The notes below the pieces were generated by a model. That model had not been told where the DNA came from, did no database searches, and saw nothing but the letters and a program-made list of their open reading frames with translations. From the NCBI GenBank assembly GCA_963702765.1, contig CAVPEB010000028.1:11713-75712 (forward strand): a DNA stretch of 64,000 nucleotides, read 5' to 3'. Shown in pieces: positions 29,096 through 37,746 of the stretch. Made by a program: the position numbers and the translations under genes. The DNA is from DATMNR01 sp963702765 (lineage in GTDB: Bacteria > Chloroflexota > Ktedonobacteria > Ktedonobacterales > Ktedonobacteraceae). Positions within the stretch are counted from its first letter, which is position 1, and every line of letters starts with the position of its first letter.

Positions 29096-29896
29096 ACGTG
29101 GGAGTCTTCAGTGATGGGCGAAATCTGAATGCGAGCGATGCAGGCACTCATAATGTGCTGGTTGAATGGCAGCTTGTGCATCTAGCTCCGCTCAAGGGAC
29201 AATTAGGCGTTGGTAGTACTATTACGCTCCTGAGTGTAGATAAGAAGACCACCGAAACTGTTACGGTAGTTGGTGTCTATCGCTCGACTGGATTTGGCGG
29301 CAATATTGAGCCAATTTTAGCGACTACGGATACAGTGAAGGCCCTGAGCCCGGTAGGATTTGAACAGACCATTTTCTATATGAAAATTGATACCAATCAT
29401 ATAGGAAAGGCATTGCATACGATTGCTCAGGTTGCACCAAATGCTTTTGTGTTTAACTTGGCCAACATCGGTGATTTTATTGATCAGTACCTCAACTACA
29501 TGCTGCTCACTCTCACCACTATAGCAGGATTGTCCTTGCTCGCAGGTGTGATTATCATTGCCAATGCAGTGGCACTGGCGATGCTTGAACGTCGTAGAGA
29601 GCTCGGTATTCTCAAGTCGGTTGGTTATACCAGTAGGACCGTGCTGAGTGAAGTGCTTATCGAGAATGGGATCATTGGCGCTGTTGGGGCGCTTTTGGCA
29701 ATGTTACTCGTCACATTTGCGATGAGCTTGTTAGGAAAATTTGTTTTCAAAACCAGTTTTGACGTGAATGCGATCATTGTGCTTGCACTGATAGCAGGAG
29801 CGGCGCTTCTGGCAATGGTCACGGCAGCAATCGTAGCGTTTGGAGCAGTGCGCGTGCGTCCTTTAGAGGTCTTGCGTTACGAATGATAATATCTGT

Positions 29897-29962
29897 CATC
29901 GTGAGTGCCAGCGAAGGATCTCACACAATGGGCAACGAGATCCTTCGCTGGCACTCACGATG
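29897..29962. repeat. 25-bp perfect inverted repeat after the permease gene
   Basis: Arms at 29897-29921 and 29938-29962 with a 16-nt loop. The core AGTGCCAGCGAAGGATC resembles repeats at 41095-41124 and 59850-60000. It may act as a terminator for the exporter operon and belongs to a dispersed intergenic repeat family. Confidence 0.6.
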
Positions 29963-30190
29963 ATAAGTCATGGCAATTCTCTGCAACGACGCACATTCTC
30001 AGCTCTTCTAAACAGCCACCCTTGTATAAATTTCACGTGATCGGCATCAATATCCATTGCTTTCCCCTCCACCAAAATTTGGGTAACCCTGCGTATACAT
30101 TGATGAAGGAATGTTATCCACAAAATTTTCTGTTTGGTTTTACTTGTTTTGTATATGCAACAAAACGATGCATATATTGGAGCAGAAGCA

Positions 30191-31327
30191 ATGCTATTTT
30201 GCTGCATCAATCAACATCCCAATCAACCTGGAAATATCAGGTGTAATACATGCAGTAGTCTGTTAGCTGGGGCACAGATCAGTGAGTATCGTGTTGTCTC
30301 GTACATAGGCAAGGGCAGTACAAGTGATGTGTACCTGGCAGAGCAGAATTCGCTTCAAGGGCGTAAAGTAGTGATAAAGATACTTCATCGCTCGTGTAGT
30401 GAAGAGTACGTCGATAGCTTTCGCAGCGAGGCAAAGTTACTCGCTTCCTTATCACATCCATATATATTGCCCATCTTTTCCTATGGTGTGATCCATGAAA
30501 CTACAATGTTTACAGAAAACTATGTCCCATATCTTGTAGTACAATTTGTCGAGCAAGGTTCTTTGGCCGATTCTTTTGAACGACAGGGGAACCGTCCCTG
30601 GTCTGTTGAGCGCGTTATCACTCTAGCACAGGATGTAGCGGAAGCCCTCGACTATGCTCATGCACATAATGTGCTACATCGTGATGTCAAACCCGCCAAT
30701 GTATTGCAAATTGGCTCTCATGCCTTACTTTCTGATTTCAGCGTAGCATCGTTAATCGATGCTAATGCATCACATTTGAGCATCGGTTTGGCAGGTTCGC
30801 CTGCATACATGGCTCCAGAAGTTTGGAGAATGCACCCGGGAAGATATTCCGACCAATATGCACTCGCCATTACCTGTTTCTTTTTACTGACTGGAAAGTA
30901 TCCGTTGACAATGAACGGAAGTAGTAATATGCGTGGTTGGCAACATGCGCATTGCTTTACTACACCAACTTCCCTCAGCGAATATCGTGCTGGATTGCCA
31001 CTGGCTGTAGATGTTGTCCTGCAAAAAGCGATGGCAAAAAATCCCCACGAACGATATCCAAGCGTAGAAGCCTTCGCATTGGATTTGTTGCAAGCCTCTC
31101 AGGAAATCACGCAACAACTGGTCAGGTCATCTAGCCCTGTTGCTCGAATTCACCTTCAGCCTGACAATGTACAGGCAAACAAGAAAGCCTTAGTCGAATT
31201 GCAACCGGTTGCTCTATCTCTGGCAGATACTCCTGCTACAGAACCTATTGCGATTCCTGAAATCCCTACTGCCGGCCAAACACAGAACCCGAGATCACGA
31301 AGAGATGAACAAGACGCTGTTACATGA
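30191..31327 (+). CDS. Serine/threonine protein kinase with N-terminal zinc-ribbon-like segment
   Basis: About 378 residues from ATG 30191 (the frame is open from 30134). The start, CCINQHPNQPGNIRCNTC, looks like a degenerate zinc ribbon. The kinase domain follows: glycine loop IGKGSTSDVYLAEQ, invariant Lys in KVVIKIL, catalytic loop HRDVKPANVL, and DFS in place of DFG (LLSDFSVASL), with APEVWRMHPGR for APE. The Gly-to-Ser change in DFG keeps the Mg-binding Asp, so activity is possible. A roughly 70-residue Pro/Ala-rich tail has no membrane helix. The kinase is probably cytoplasmic. It overlaps the following membrane protein by 23 bp. Confidence 0.82.
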   Translation: MLFCCINQHPNQPGNIRCNTCSSLLAGAQISEYRVVSYIGKGSTSDVYLAEQNSLQGRKVVIKILHRSCSEEYVDSFRSEAKLLASLSHPYILPIFSYGVIHETTMFTENYVPYLVVQFVEQGSLADSFERQGNRPWSVERVITLAQDVAEALDYAHAHNVLHRDVKPANVLQIGSHALLSDFSVASLIDANASHLSIGLAGSPAYMAPEVWRMHPGRYSDQYALAITCFFLLTGKYPLTMNGSSNMRGWQHAHCFTTPTSLSEYRAGLPLAVDVVLQKAMAKNPHERYPSVEAFALDLLQASQEITQQLVRSSSPVARIHLQPDNVQANKKALVELQPVALSLADTPATEPIAIPEIPTAGQTQNPRSRRDEQDAVT

Positions 31328-31838
31328 AGCTCATTCAGCATATCCTAAAATTCGAAATAGGAGTAACAGGTGGATTTGGTGCGCTCTCGCACTGAATATC
31401 TTCATTTCCGTCATGTTGATACTAGAATATACATTGCTAATTGGCAGCCCTGTTTTCAGTATCAGGCCTGTACTGACATTGTGCCCAGCACTTCTGATCG
31501 GGTTTTTGCTTGCGCTACTATTCAAGCGCATAGCTTTGACTACCCTTTCATTGAGTCTTTTCTGGGGTATGTTCTTCGGCATGATGAATGCTATTCTTTC
31601 ACTGATAGCCTGCACAATATGGTATTCGCTTGTACTAGTTGTGCCATCTCATGGAAACGCTGGTGAGGGACTAAGTAGTTTCTTCGGTCCAACACTGCAA
31701 TTCTTTTCCGATTCGCGGATTGTCATATTATTGTTAATTGCCCTGTGGGTGTCTGTTATTGGGGGAGCGATAATAGGTATCATCAATATACAGGGCGAAG
31801 GCGAAGTGCGAATAATCCACCCAAGACAACAAAAATAA
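31305..31838 (+). CDS. Hypothetical membrane protein
   Basis: 177 residues from ATG 31305 (MNKTLLHEAHSAYPKIRN). Four hydrophobic segments: ALNIFISVMLILEYTLLIG, LTLCPALLIGFLLALLFK, LFWGMFFGMMNAILSLIAC, IVILLLIALWVSVIGGAII. No family recognised. It overlaps the kinase gene by 23 bp in another frame, so it is likely translated together with it and may be its membrane partner. Its 3' end overlaps the end of the convergent MFS gene by 56 bp. Confidence 0.6.
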   Translation: MNKTLLHEAHSAYPKIRNRSNRWIWCALALNIFISVMLILEYTLLIGSPVFSIRPVLTLCPALLIGFLLALLFKRIALTTLSLSLFWGMFFGMMNAILSLIACTIWYSLVLVVPSHGNAGEGLSSFFGPTLQFFSDSRIVILLLIALWVSVIGGAIIGIINIQGEGEVRIIHPRQQK

Positions 31839-33021
31839 AACAGTATATGACAGGCCATAATGGCCCACTTGTATTAAGGAGAAATCCAAAGAACCAGCCG
31901 CTGAACACCGTGCTTATTCCGCTAACAAAGAGCAGGATACCGGCAACAGAGCCAAAGGATCTTCCTGCTCTTTCGCTCCCAATTGCCAGGCAAGTCGCAA
32001 AGATTGGAGAAAGGCCAACACTGGTGAAAGCTATGGCCAGCGTGGCGGTCAAAGCGTTTTGACTGAGCATTAATGCAACCAGTCCAAGCAGAGTGATTGC
32101 TAGACCAAGCATGACCAGACGCCATGAACCAATACGCAATATCAAGAAAGCCGCCCCTAGTCGACTGGCTGCTGAGATTATCCAGGTAATACTACTGAGC
32201 GCGGCTGCTATTGCAGGCGTTTGTGCATAAGCTACATGCAAATAGGCTGGCGTCCACGCTCTAAGACTTGAACTTATACCGGAGGTGAACATCATTACAA
32301 GGATGACCGGAACTAAAATCTTCGTCAACGCAAGGATGCCTTCTTTATTGACATCCCTTTCATGCCTATGTTTGGAAGAAATGTCTCCAACAATTTTAGA
32401 GCGCTTTGGGATACCAAGCAGAGAAATCATTGCTCCGACCGTAAAACACATCGTGAAAAGAAAACAAGGACGTGGGTCATTGTGAAATGCTTTCAATAAT
32501 CCAGCATCAGTAAGTGCTACTATGACGCCACCCAGAGGGTACAGCAAGTTAAACAAGTTAAGGGCCATACCTCGTCGTTCACTATAGATTCCACTGATCA
32601 AACCGTTCGTTGAAGCATCAATGACACCTCCTCCTACACCTCCAAGCCCTGCCATTACAAGTAACAGTATCAACGGAATGATGTGTGGGAGTAACATGCC
32701 AATATAGATGAAGAAAAAACCACATAATATAATAAGTGAAGCGCCAAACAGTACTCTTCGAGGTCCATATCGGTCAAGCATCGCTCCACCAATCAATGCG
32801 CCAGGCAGATACCCGAATGACCAGATCACATAAAACAATCCGGTTATAGCAAGAGTGCTTTGCAACTGATTGGAAAGAGGTACAAGAATAGGTCCCCAGC
32901 CACTATCTGCAAACACAAAAATCCAGAATAGCAGGCATGCGGCAAGTGTCAGTCGTACGAGTAGAGGTTTGGTCAGGCTGACTTCTTCTGGTTCTAGAGA
33001 GGTATTTGATGTGATAGACAT
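31783..33021 (-). CDS. MFS transporter
   Basis: 412 residues with about 12 membrane helices. The first helix has FWIFVFADSGWGPILVPLS, and the motif-A-like loop after helix 2 is GGAMLDRYGPRRVLFGAS. The central cytoplasmic loop is short and basic (PKRSKIVGDISSKHRHERD). The closest visible resemblance is to sugar-type or YbjJ-like uptake and export proteins of the superfamily; substrate unknown. It ends inside the convergent membrane-protein gene. The phosphodiesterase-like gene lies 25 bp upstream on the same strand, so the two may be co-transcribed. Confidence 0.82.
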   Translation of the reverse strand: MSITSNTSLEPEEVSLTKPLLVRLTLAACLLFWIFVFADSGWGPILVPLSNQLQSTLAITGLFYVIWSFGYLPGALIGGAMLDRYGPRRVLFGASLIILCGFFFIYIGMLLPHIIPLILLLVMAGLGGVGGGVIDASTNGLISGIYSERRGMALNLFNLLYPLGGVIVALTDAGLLKAFHNDPRPCFLFTMCFTVGAMISLLGIPKRSKIVGDISSKHRHERDVNKEGILALTKILVPVILVMMFTSGISSSLRAWTPAYLHVAYAQTPAIAAALSSITWIISAASRLGAAFLILRIGSWRLVMLGLAITLLGLVALMLSQNALTATLAIAFTSVGLSPIFATCLAIGSERAGRSFGSVAGILLFVSGISTVFSGWFFGFLLNTSGPLWPVIYCFIFVVLGGLFALRLRPVY

Positions 33022-33046
33022 AAAGTTTTCAGCACTACTTGAGATA

Positions 33047-34324
33047 TTACAGGGGCAACAACAACAAAGGTATTTTCATCTCCTCTGGTGTCAATCCCCC
33101 ATGATGACCCTTGAAATGCATTTCAAATTTTCCTTCCTCGTACCACCATACAGTTTCGCGCTGGTAAGGTAAAATAACAACATTGCCTACTCTCGCAAGG
33201 AATTCCCTTGATGGTTGAGATGAGCCAAAAAAGCCCTGTGCAATGAGTTGTTCTGTATAGAATACCTCGGCAATAGTCGCAAGGCGTTGTTGCAACAAAA
33301 TAACTACTTTATCTACATAGTCTTCTTTCACATGTAAAAACATATCGCGCGCAGAGCCTGCTGGAACGAGAAGTTTACCAACCTGATTCCTCTGCAGATA
33401 TTGCTCAATGTGCATGTTCATTTTGTTCAGATAAAATGTTCTTCGCGGGTCAACTTCTACCTGACCATGATCGGCAGTCAAAATGAGCAGTGTTTGACCT
33501 GCCTTTCCACTCAATTGTTTATACAAAAGCTCTTCCATCACTCTCAAAAAGCTATCTACAGCTTCCTTGAGTTGGCTTGACTGAGGCCCATAGGTATGAC
33601 AAACGGCATCGATTTTGTCGAAGTACAAGAGGTAATAGGTTTTAGAGAGTGTAGGAGTTGTTGCAAGTTCAACCAGGTTCGACAAAGCCTCAGGCAGTCG
33701 CTTAAAAGAACGAACAGCAGCTCCTTTAAATACACAATCAGAGAAGGTAGATGGTGTGTAGGATTCGTGTTGAAAAACATAAGATGTTATGCCTTGAGAT
33801 TTGAGTTTTTGATAAAGTGTTCGAGGCGGGAAAAAGGCTTCAGCCGCAATGCCAGATTGTCTCAACGAATCTCGTTTTTTCTCTCCAGCGTAAGTGAAAA
33901 GCAATGGTGTAATAATCTCATCTACCAGAGGTTCATAATAATTCCATTCATACACACCACTTTGACCAACTGGTAGCCCTGTATGTAAACACGTCACATG
34001 TGCAGCGGTAGTGGATGGAAATTGTGAAGTCATTTGTGAGACTACTCCGTGCCTTACAAACGTTTTCAGAAAAGGGTATGTTTCTGCGAATTGCTGAAAG
34101 AATCGCCAGCCGAACCCATCCACAAAAAGCAAGATGACCTTGTCATAGTTTGTGGGCAAGCTTCCAAAACAGTCTCCAGGTAAAGGGCACCTTCCTTCAC
34201 CTGTCAATAGGAACTCAACTGTCTGGGGAAGAGCGGAGAAGCAATACGAATCGTAGAGCGGCTTGATAAATCTCTGTGAATACTTCGCGCCATTCACTGC
34301 ATTCAATGAGTTTGTATTGAGCAT
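33047..34324 (-). CDS. Alkaline phosphatase superfamily phosphodiesterase
   Basis: 425 residues of the type I phosphodiesterase / nucleotide pyrophosphatase fold. VILLFVDGFGWRFFQQF supplies the first metal Asp, and SQFPSTTAAHVTCLHTGLP carries the catalytic Thr. VYEWNYYEP follows, and ILTADHGQVEVDPRR supplies Asp/His metal ligands. No signal peptide is visible, so a cytoplasmic enzyme is more likely than a secreted one. The natural substrate could be a nucleotide or phosphonate ester. It precedes an MFS gene by 25 bp, and the pair could be one operon. Confidence 0.8.
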   Translation of the reverse strand: MLNTNSLNAVNGAKYSQRFIKPLYDSYCFSALPQTVEFLLTGEGRCPLPGDCFGSLPTNYDKVILLFVDGFGWRFFQQFAETYPFLKTFVRHGVVSQMTSQFPSTTAAHVTCLHTGLPVGQSGVYEWNYYEPLVDEIITPLLFTYAGEKKRDSLRQSGIAAEAFFPPRTLYQKLKSQGITSYVFQHESYTPSTFSDCVFKGAAVRSFKRLPEALSNLVELATTPTLSKTYYLLYFDKIDAVCHTYGPQSSQLKEAVDSFLRVMEELLYKQLSGKAGQTLLILTADHGQVEVDPRRTFYLNKMNMHIEQYLQRNQVGKLLVPAGSARDMFLHVKEDYVDKVVILLQQRLATIAEVFYTEQLIAQGFFGSSQPSREFLARVGNVVILPYQRETVWWYEEGKFEMHFKGHHGGLTPEEMKIPLLLLPL

Positions 34325-34457
34325 GATCGCCTGCTTCCTATCGCAAAGTGAGCTAACTTCCCTTCTGGCTCTATAGGACGATAGATGTATGCTTAGTATA
34401 ACATGCGCAAGACGCGGGCAGCGGATCAGGAAGCTAAGGGATTAGGGATATTTTTAT

Positions 34458-34576
34458 AGGCGCGGACATAAGGGGTATAGGGGACATCGTCCCCTGACGG
34501 GGCGCGGGGAGTCCCCGCTCACATCCCTCTCTCCTCGCCGCTGCAGGCGGCAAGAAAAGGGCTTAAGTCCGCGCCT
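34458..34576. repeat. Highly structured 119-bp inverted-repeat element
   Basis: Outer 10-bp arms AGGCGCGGAC (34458-34467) and GTCCGCGCCT (34567-34576) enclose smaller GC-rich hairpins, including GGGGAC-ATC-GTCCCC and CGGGGAGTCCCCG. It lies between the phosphodiesterase and DoxX-Rieske genes. It could be a non-autonomous repeat or a complex terminator. Confidence 0.5.
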
Positions 34577-34609
34577 CTGAGGAATGTACCCCGCTCTCGC
34601 TTTGAAGCA

Positions 34610-36022
34610 TTATTGAAGCGTTATCGCACCTGTTGAATTATTTACATTGATGGGAACACTTGTAAGTGGAGTATTTGTAGGTCCCTGGACAACCGAAGCT
34701 GCATTCGAGGGATCGAACTCTGCCCCATGACATGGGCATAGTAGATGCTGGCTGCTTGGATCATATTGTACCGGACAACCCGCATGGGTGCAGGTTGCAT
34801 CAAATGCCACAAATTTTCCATTATTGAGACGCACGAGTACACCAGGATCACCGTTGGAGGGAATGGTGAATGTAACCGCACTATTGGGTTGCACTGCACT
34901 AACCTTGGCAATTTCTGTGGAACCGCCCGCCGTCGTAGTCGCGCCTCCTGAAGCTGGAGTCGATTGAGTTCCTGATATTGCAGAGGGGTTTTGTGCGACT
35001 GTAGAGACAGTATCATCTCCACCGAATGGATGAGATAGAATTGCCCGTCCTGCGACTGTAATTCCCAGCATGCCCAGTCCACCTGCTGCTAAGCCCCACA
35101 GGAAATTGCGTCTATTCTCTTGCGTTCTCCGAACAGTTGCATATCTTCCTCTATAGTTTGCCTGTCTCTGTTGCTGTGAATTACCATACCCATTGCCCTG
35201 CCTTCCCTGGCCGCTCATAATGTGTTGAGGCACACCCTGTGGATACCCGCTTACTTTGCTATTATATTGTGTTCCCTGTCCATTAATCCGGTTAACAGCT
35301 TGCGTTGGCATTTCTTCGAACGGTATATTTTCTTTATTGGCAATATCTCCGACTCCTAAGAAGAAATTGAAGATGGGTGCTATACTTCCTCTCGACTCAG
35401 GTGACATGCCCAACAAAATCCGTCGAACCATTACTGCGTCGATTGAAGGTAGACCACTGCCGAGTGGACCTGCTAAGAGTAGCGGTGTCCATGCGAAAAA
35501 GAACACTATATCAGCACCGTAAAAATACGGATACACATGCCAGCTTGCAGATAAGAAAAACAATAGGCTGAGCAACATGCCAAAGAAAGCAGCAGGACGG
35601 AAAAGAAATCCCACTAATGTCCCAATACCGATTGCTATCTCACCGAAAGCAATAACAGCGCCAAAGAAAAGAGCATGTGGCAGCGCAACATGCAATAAAA
35701 TCGAGTGAATGGGTGATCCATGCGCAAACGCCAGGATCTGTTTACCAATAAATCCAGTTGCTGTGGGATTGAAGAATTGCGGATCGGTCAATTTCTGGAT
35801 ACCGGCGTAGACGAATGTAATACCGAGAAACAGACGTAAAGGTAACAATACTCTTTTTGAAAAGTGAAATTCTTTCCACCATGGTTGCTGGTCTACAATT
35901 GGTGCACTGGTTCTGTGAGTTTGTACTTGCTGTGATGGTGTAGCTGTTTTTGTTTGAATAGGTGTATTTCGCTGGCCTCCCACCACATTTGTCTTATTTT
36001 TTGCATTATCAGTTTGCTTCAT
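34610..36022 (-). CDS. DoxX-Rieske fusion membrane protein
   Basis: 470 residues. After a roughly 50-residue Gln/Thr-rich N-terminus comes a DoxX-like four-helix membrane part (about 60-195: LFLGITFVYAGIQKLTDPQ, LLVALPHAL region, FFLSASWHVYPYFYG). A long Gly/Gln-rich linker leads to a fifth helix (FLWGLAAGGLGMLGITVAG, about 315) and a Rieske [2Fe-2S] domain with CTHAGC and CPCHGAEF. The fifth helix should put the Rieske head on the extracytoplasmic side. DoxX proteins take part in thiosulfate/quinone oxidoreduction, so a membrane electron-transfer role is plausible. Such a fusion is unusual; the electron partner is unknown. Single gene with no close operon mates. Confidence 0.8.
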   Translation of the reverse strand: MKQTDNAKNKTNVVGGQRNTPIQTKTATPSQQVQTHRTSAPIVDQQPWWKEFHFSKRVLLPLRLFLGITFVYAGIQKLTDPQFFNPTATGFIGKQILAFAHGSPIHSILLHVALPHALFFGAVIAFGEIAIGIGTLVGFLFRPAAFFGMLLSLLFFLSASWHVYPYFYGADIVFFFAWTPLLLAGPLGSGLPSIDAVMVRRILLGMSPESRGSIAPIFNFFLGVGDIANKENIPFEEMPTQAVNRINGQGTQYNSKVSGYPQGVPQHIMSGQGRQGNGYGNSQQQRQANYRGRYATVRRTQENRRNFLWGLAAGGLGMLGITVAGRAILSHPFGGDDTVSTVAQNPSAISGTQSTPASGGATTTAGGSTEIAKVSAVQPNSAVTFTIPSNGDPGVLVRLNNGKFVAFDATCTHAGCPVQYDPSSQHLLCPCHGAEFDPSNAASVVQGPTNTPLTSVPINVNNSTGAITLQ

Positions 36023-36153
36023 ACAATGTAAATCCTTATTAAACTAAGTAACTTTTTTACAAATTGCCCAACAAGAGTATACAAGGCTTACATGAAAATT
36101 CCATGAAATCAACGAGCGACTTTTCCGTGACAAGAAGTAAAAGCTGAAATATG

Positions 36154-37690
36154 TTATGCTAAAGATTGCACAGCAATCGGGAGTGCTACTGTGAAAGTGG
36201 TTCCTTTCCCGATTTCGCTCTCTACAGTTATACTACCATTATGAGCGCGTACAATCCAATCGACAATTGACAACCCCAATCCCGTGCTGCCCGCCGCTCT
36301 CGACCGTGCAGGGTCAACCCTGTAGAACCGTTCGAATATATGATCAAGATGATCCTTCGCTATTCCAATGCCCGTGTCACTCACGACCATAATTGCCTTG
36401 TTTTGTTCAGTCTTCACTTCCAGCTTCACGTAGGTGCCACTATTAGAATACGTGACTGCATTGTCTAAAAGGTTCATAATTACCTGGATCAGCCGAACTT
36501 CATCTCCCATTACCAGTGTGGGCTGCCTTGCTACTATCTCTAAGGTGATACCGCGCTCCGTTGCTAATGGTTCAATAGTTGCAGCGACATCAGCAGCAAG
36601 TAGATCCAGTCGTACCAGTTCATGTTCGAATAATACCTGGTTTTCATCGCTACGAGCTAACAGCAGCAGGCCATTGATCAAATGGCCAAGTCTCTCAAAT
36701 TCAGCGTTCACATCTCGTAAAACCGCGATGTATTCTTCGCTTTCAATAGGCGTGCTCTGAGCCAGAACCACGTCTGTCATGCTGCGTATCGCTGCAACAG
36801 GCGTTCGTAATTCGTGCGAAGCGTCTGCCACGAAACGGCGCTGGCGTGCAAATGCCTTATCTATTCTTTCGATCATTTCATTGAAAGTCAGGGCAAGGCT
36901 TTGAATCTCGTCTTTACTACGTGGAACCGGTACGCGCTCATGGAGATCACCCGCTTCTATACGCCTTGCTATACGGGTTAATCGATCAATTGGCCCGAAT
37001 GCATGGGCTGCTAACCAATAGCTACCAAGCGCTCCTAAGATCAATACAAATGGTACGATAAGCAGTAATTCGAAAGCCACACTTCGTAAGGTGTTTCCTA
37101 ATGGGGCAAGTGATTCTCCCACCTGCACGACACCATATACGGTTCCATTCTCAGCCAATGCCGTGCTATAGAGACGCACTGTTTGTCCATTTTTTGCTGT
37201 GACTGTGCCTTGCCATGTATTGCCATGCAGAGGCTGTGTCACGCTGGACGGCGGAATGTTCAAAGCTAGGAAAGCTGGAGTAACATAGACAACATCTCCC
37301 TGAATATTCAGAATTCGCACCAACGCTCCCAGAATTCACATCCGCATTTGTTCCCTCAGGGGTACCGGGAGAGATGGTTGCCGTGCTGGCTGATTGAGGA
37401 TTTGACTTCGGCGTTGCATTATCTGTGGCTGCATCTGGATCCGTCAATCCGGGTAGCGCACCGGTTACATCATGAATGGTGATTGTGCCTTTATCTTCAT
37501 TAATACCGGCAGCAATTTGTTGTGTGCGTAATTGGAGAGATGCATCAAAACTTGTTTGTAGCGATGCCCGTAAATTTATATAAAAGATCGCGCCGAAGAG
37601 CAGCATCAATACACTAAAGACTGCGATGAACCAGAGCGTCAATTGGATCCGCATGCCAGGAGGCCGTATGCGCCGAAAAAGTTTGCTCAT
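36154..37690 (-). pseudogene. Sensor histidine kinase (HAMP, HisKA, HATPase), one frameshift
   Basis: ATG 37690 begins MSKLFRRIRPPGMRIQ and TM1 (LTLWFIAVFSVLMLLFGAI). A periplasmic sensor region breaks at 37325-37345 (NADVNSG to ALVRILNIQGDVVYV). Then come TM2 (LLIVPFVLILGALGSYWL), HAMP (IARRIEAGDLHERVPVP), HisKA with the phosphorylated His in FVADASHELRTPVAA, N box MNLLDNAVTYS, G1 DTGIGIAKDH and G2 GSTGLGLSIV. It would phosphorylate the OmpR-type regulator encoded upstream, from which it is now separated by the IsrB element. AGGTGA precedes the ATG. The shift may be a sequence error. Confidence 0.8.
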
Positions 37691-37746
37691 AACATCTTCA
37701 CCTGCAGAGGCCTCGATCCTTGCGGGATGTGGAGGAAGGCGCTCCT

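Larger units (their letters stand above)
27278..29111 (+). mobile_element. IS200/IS605-type TnpB-only element (copy 2)
   Basis: 1,834-bp insertion in the same permease gene, in the opposite orientation to copy 1. It begins immediately after ATTAC (27273-27277) with AAAAAGTCGGACTTGAAAGC, followed by a hairpin (GCCCCTG and CAGGGG, about 27295-27316). It ends with AGAACCCCCCGTTCTTTAGA and TGGGAGTCTTCAG. These ends align with those of copy 1 and the right end also with copy 3. There is no target duplication and no tnpA. Confidence 0.8.
23228..29889 (+). pseudogene. FtsX-like ABC transporter permease split by three insertions
   Basis: Four coding segments join exactly: 23228-23360, 23614-23634, 25450-27277 and 29112-29886. 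Together they make 2,757 bp, an open frame of about 919 codons followed by the TGA at 29887. The protein has a MacB_PCD-like start (MKTSMYFNYTTRSLL and a first helix AVFCVAVGVMAIVALQLVG), a large extracytoplasmic part (NVRDANGGDVAITSQ), and FtsX cores at VDFIKKFLEIAGLLALLIGG and near residue 800 (LLAGVIIIANAVALAMLERR), with RVRPLEVLRYE at the end. It would form an exporter with the ATPase just upstream. The gene is currently broken by an unclassified 253-bp insertion and two TnpB elements. Confidence 0.85.
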
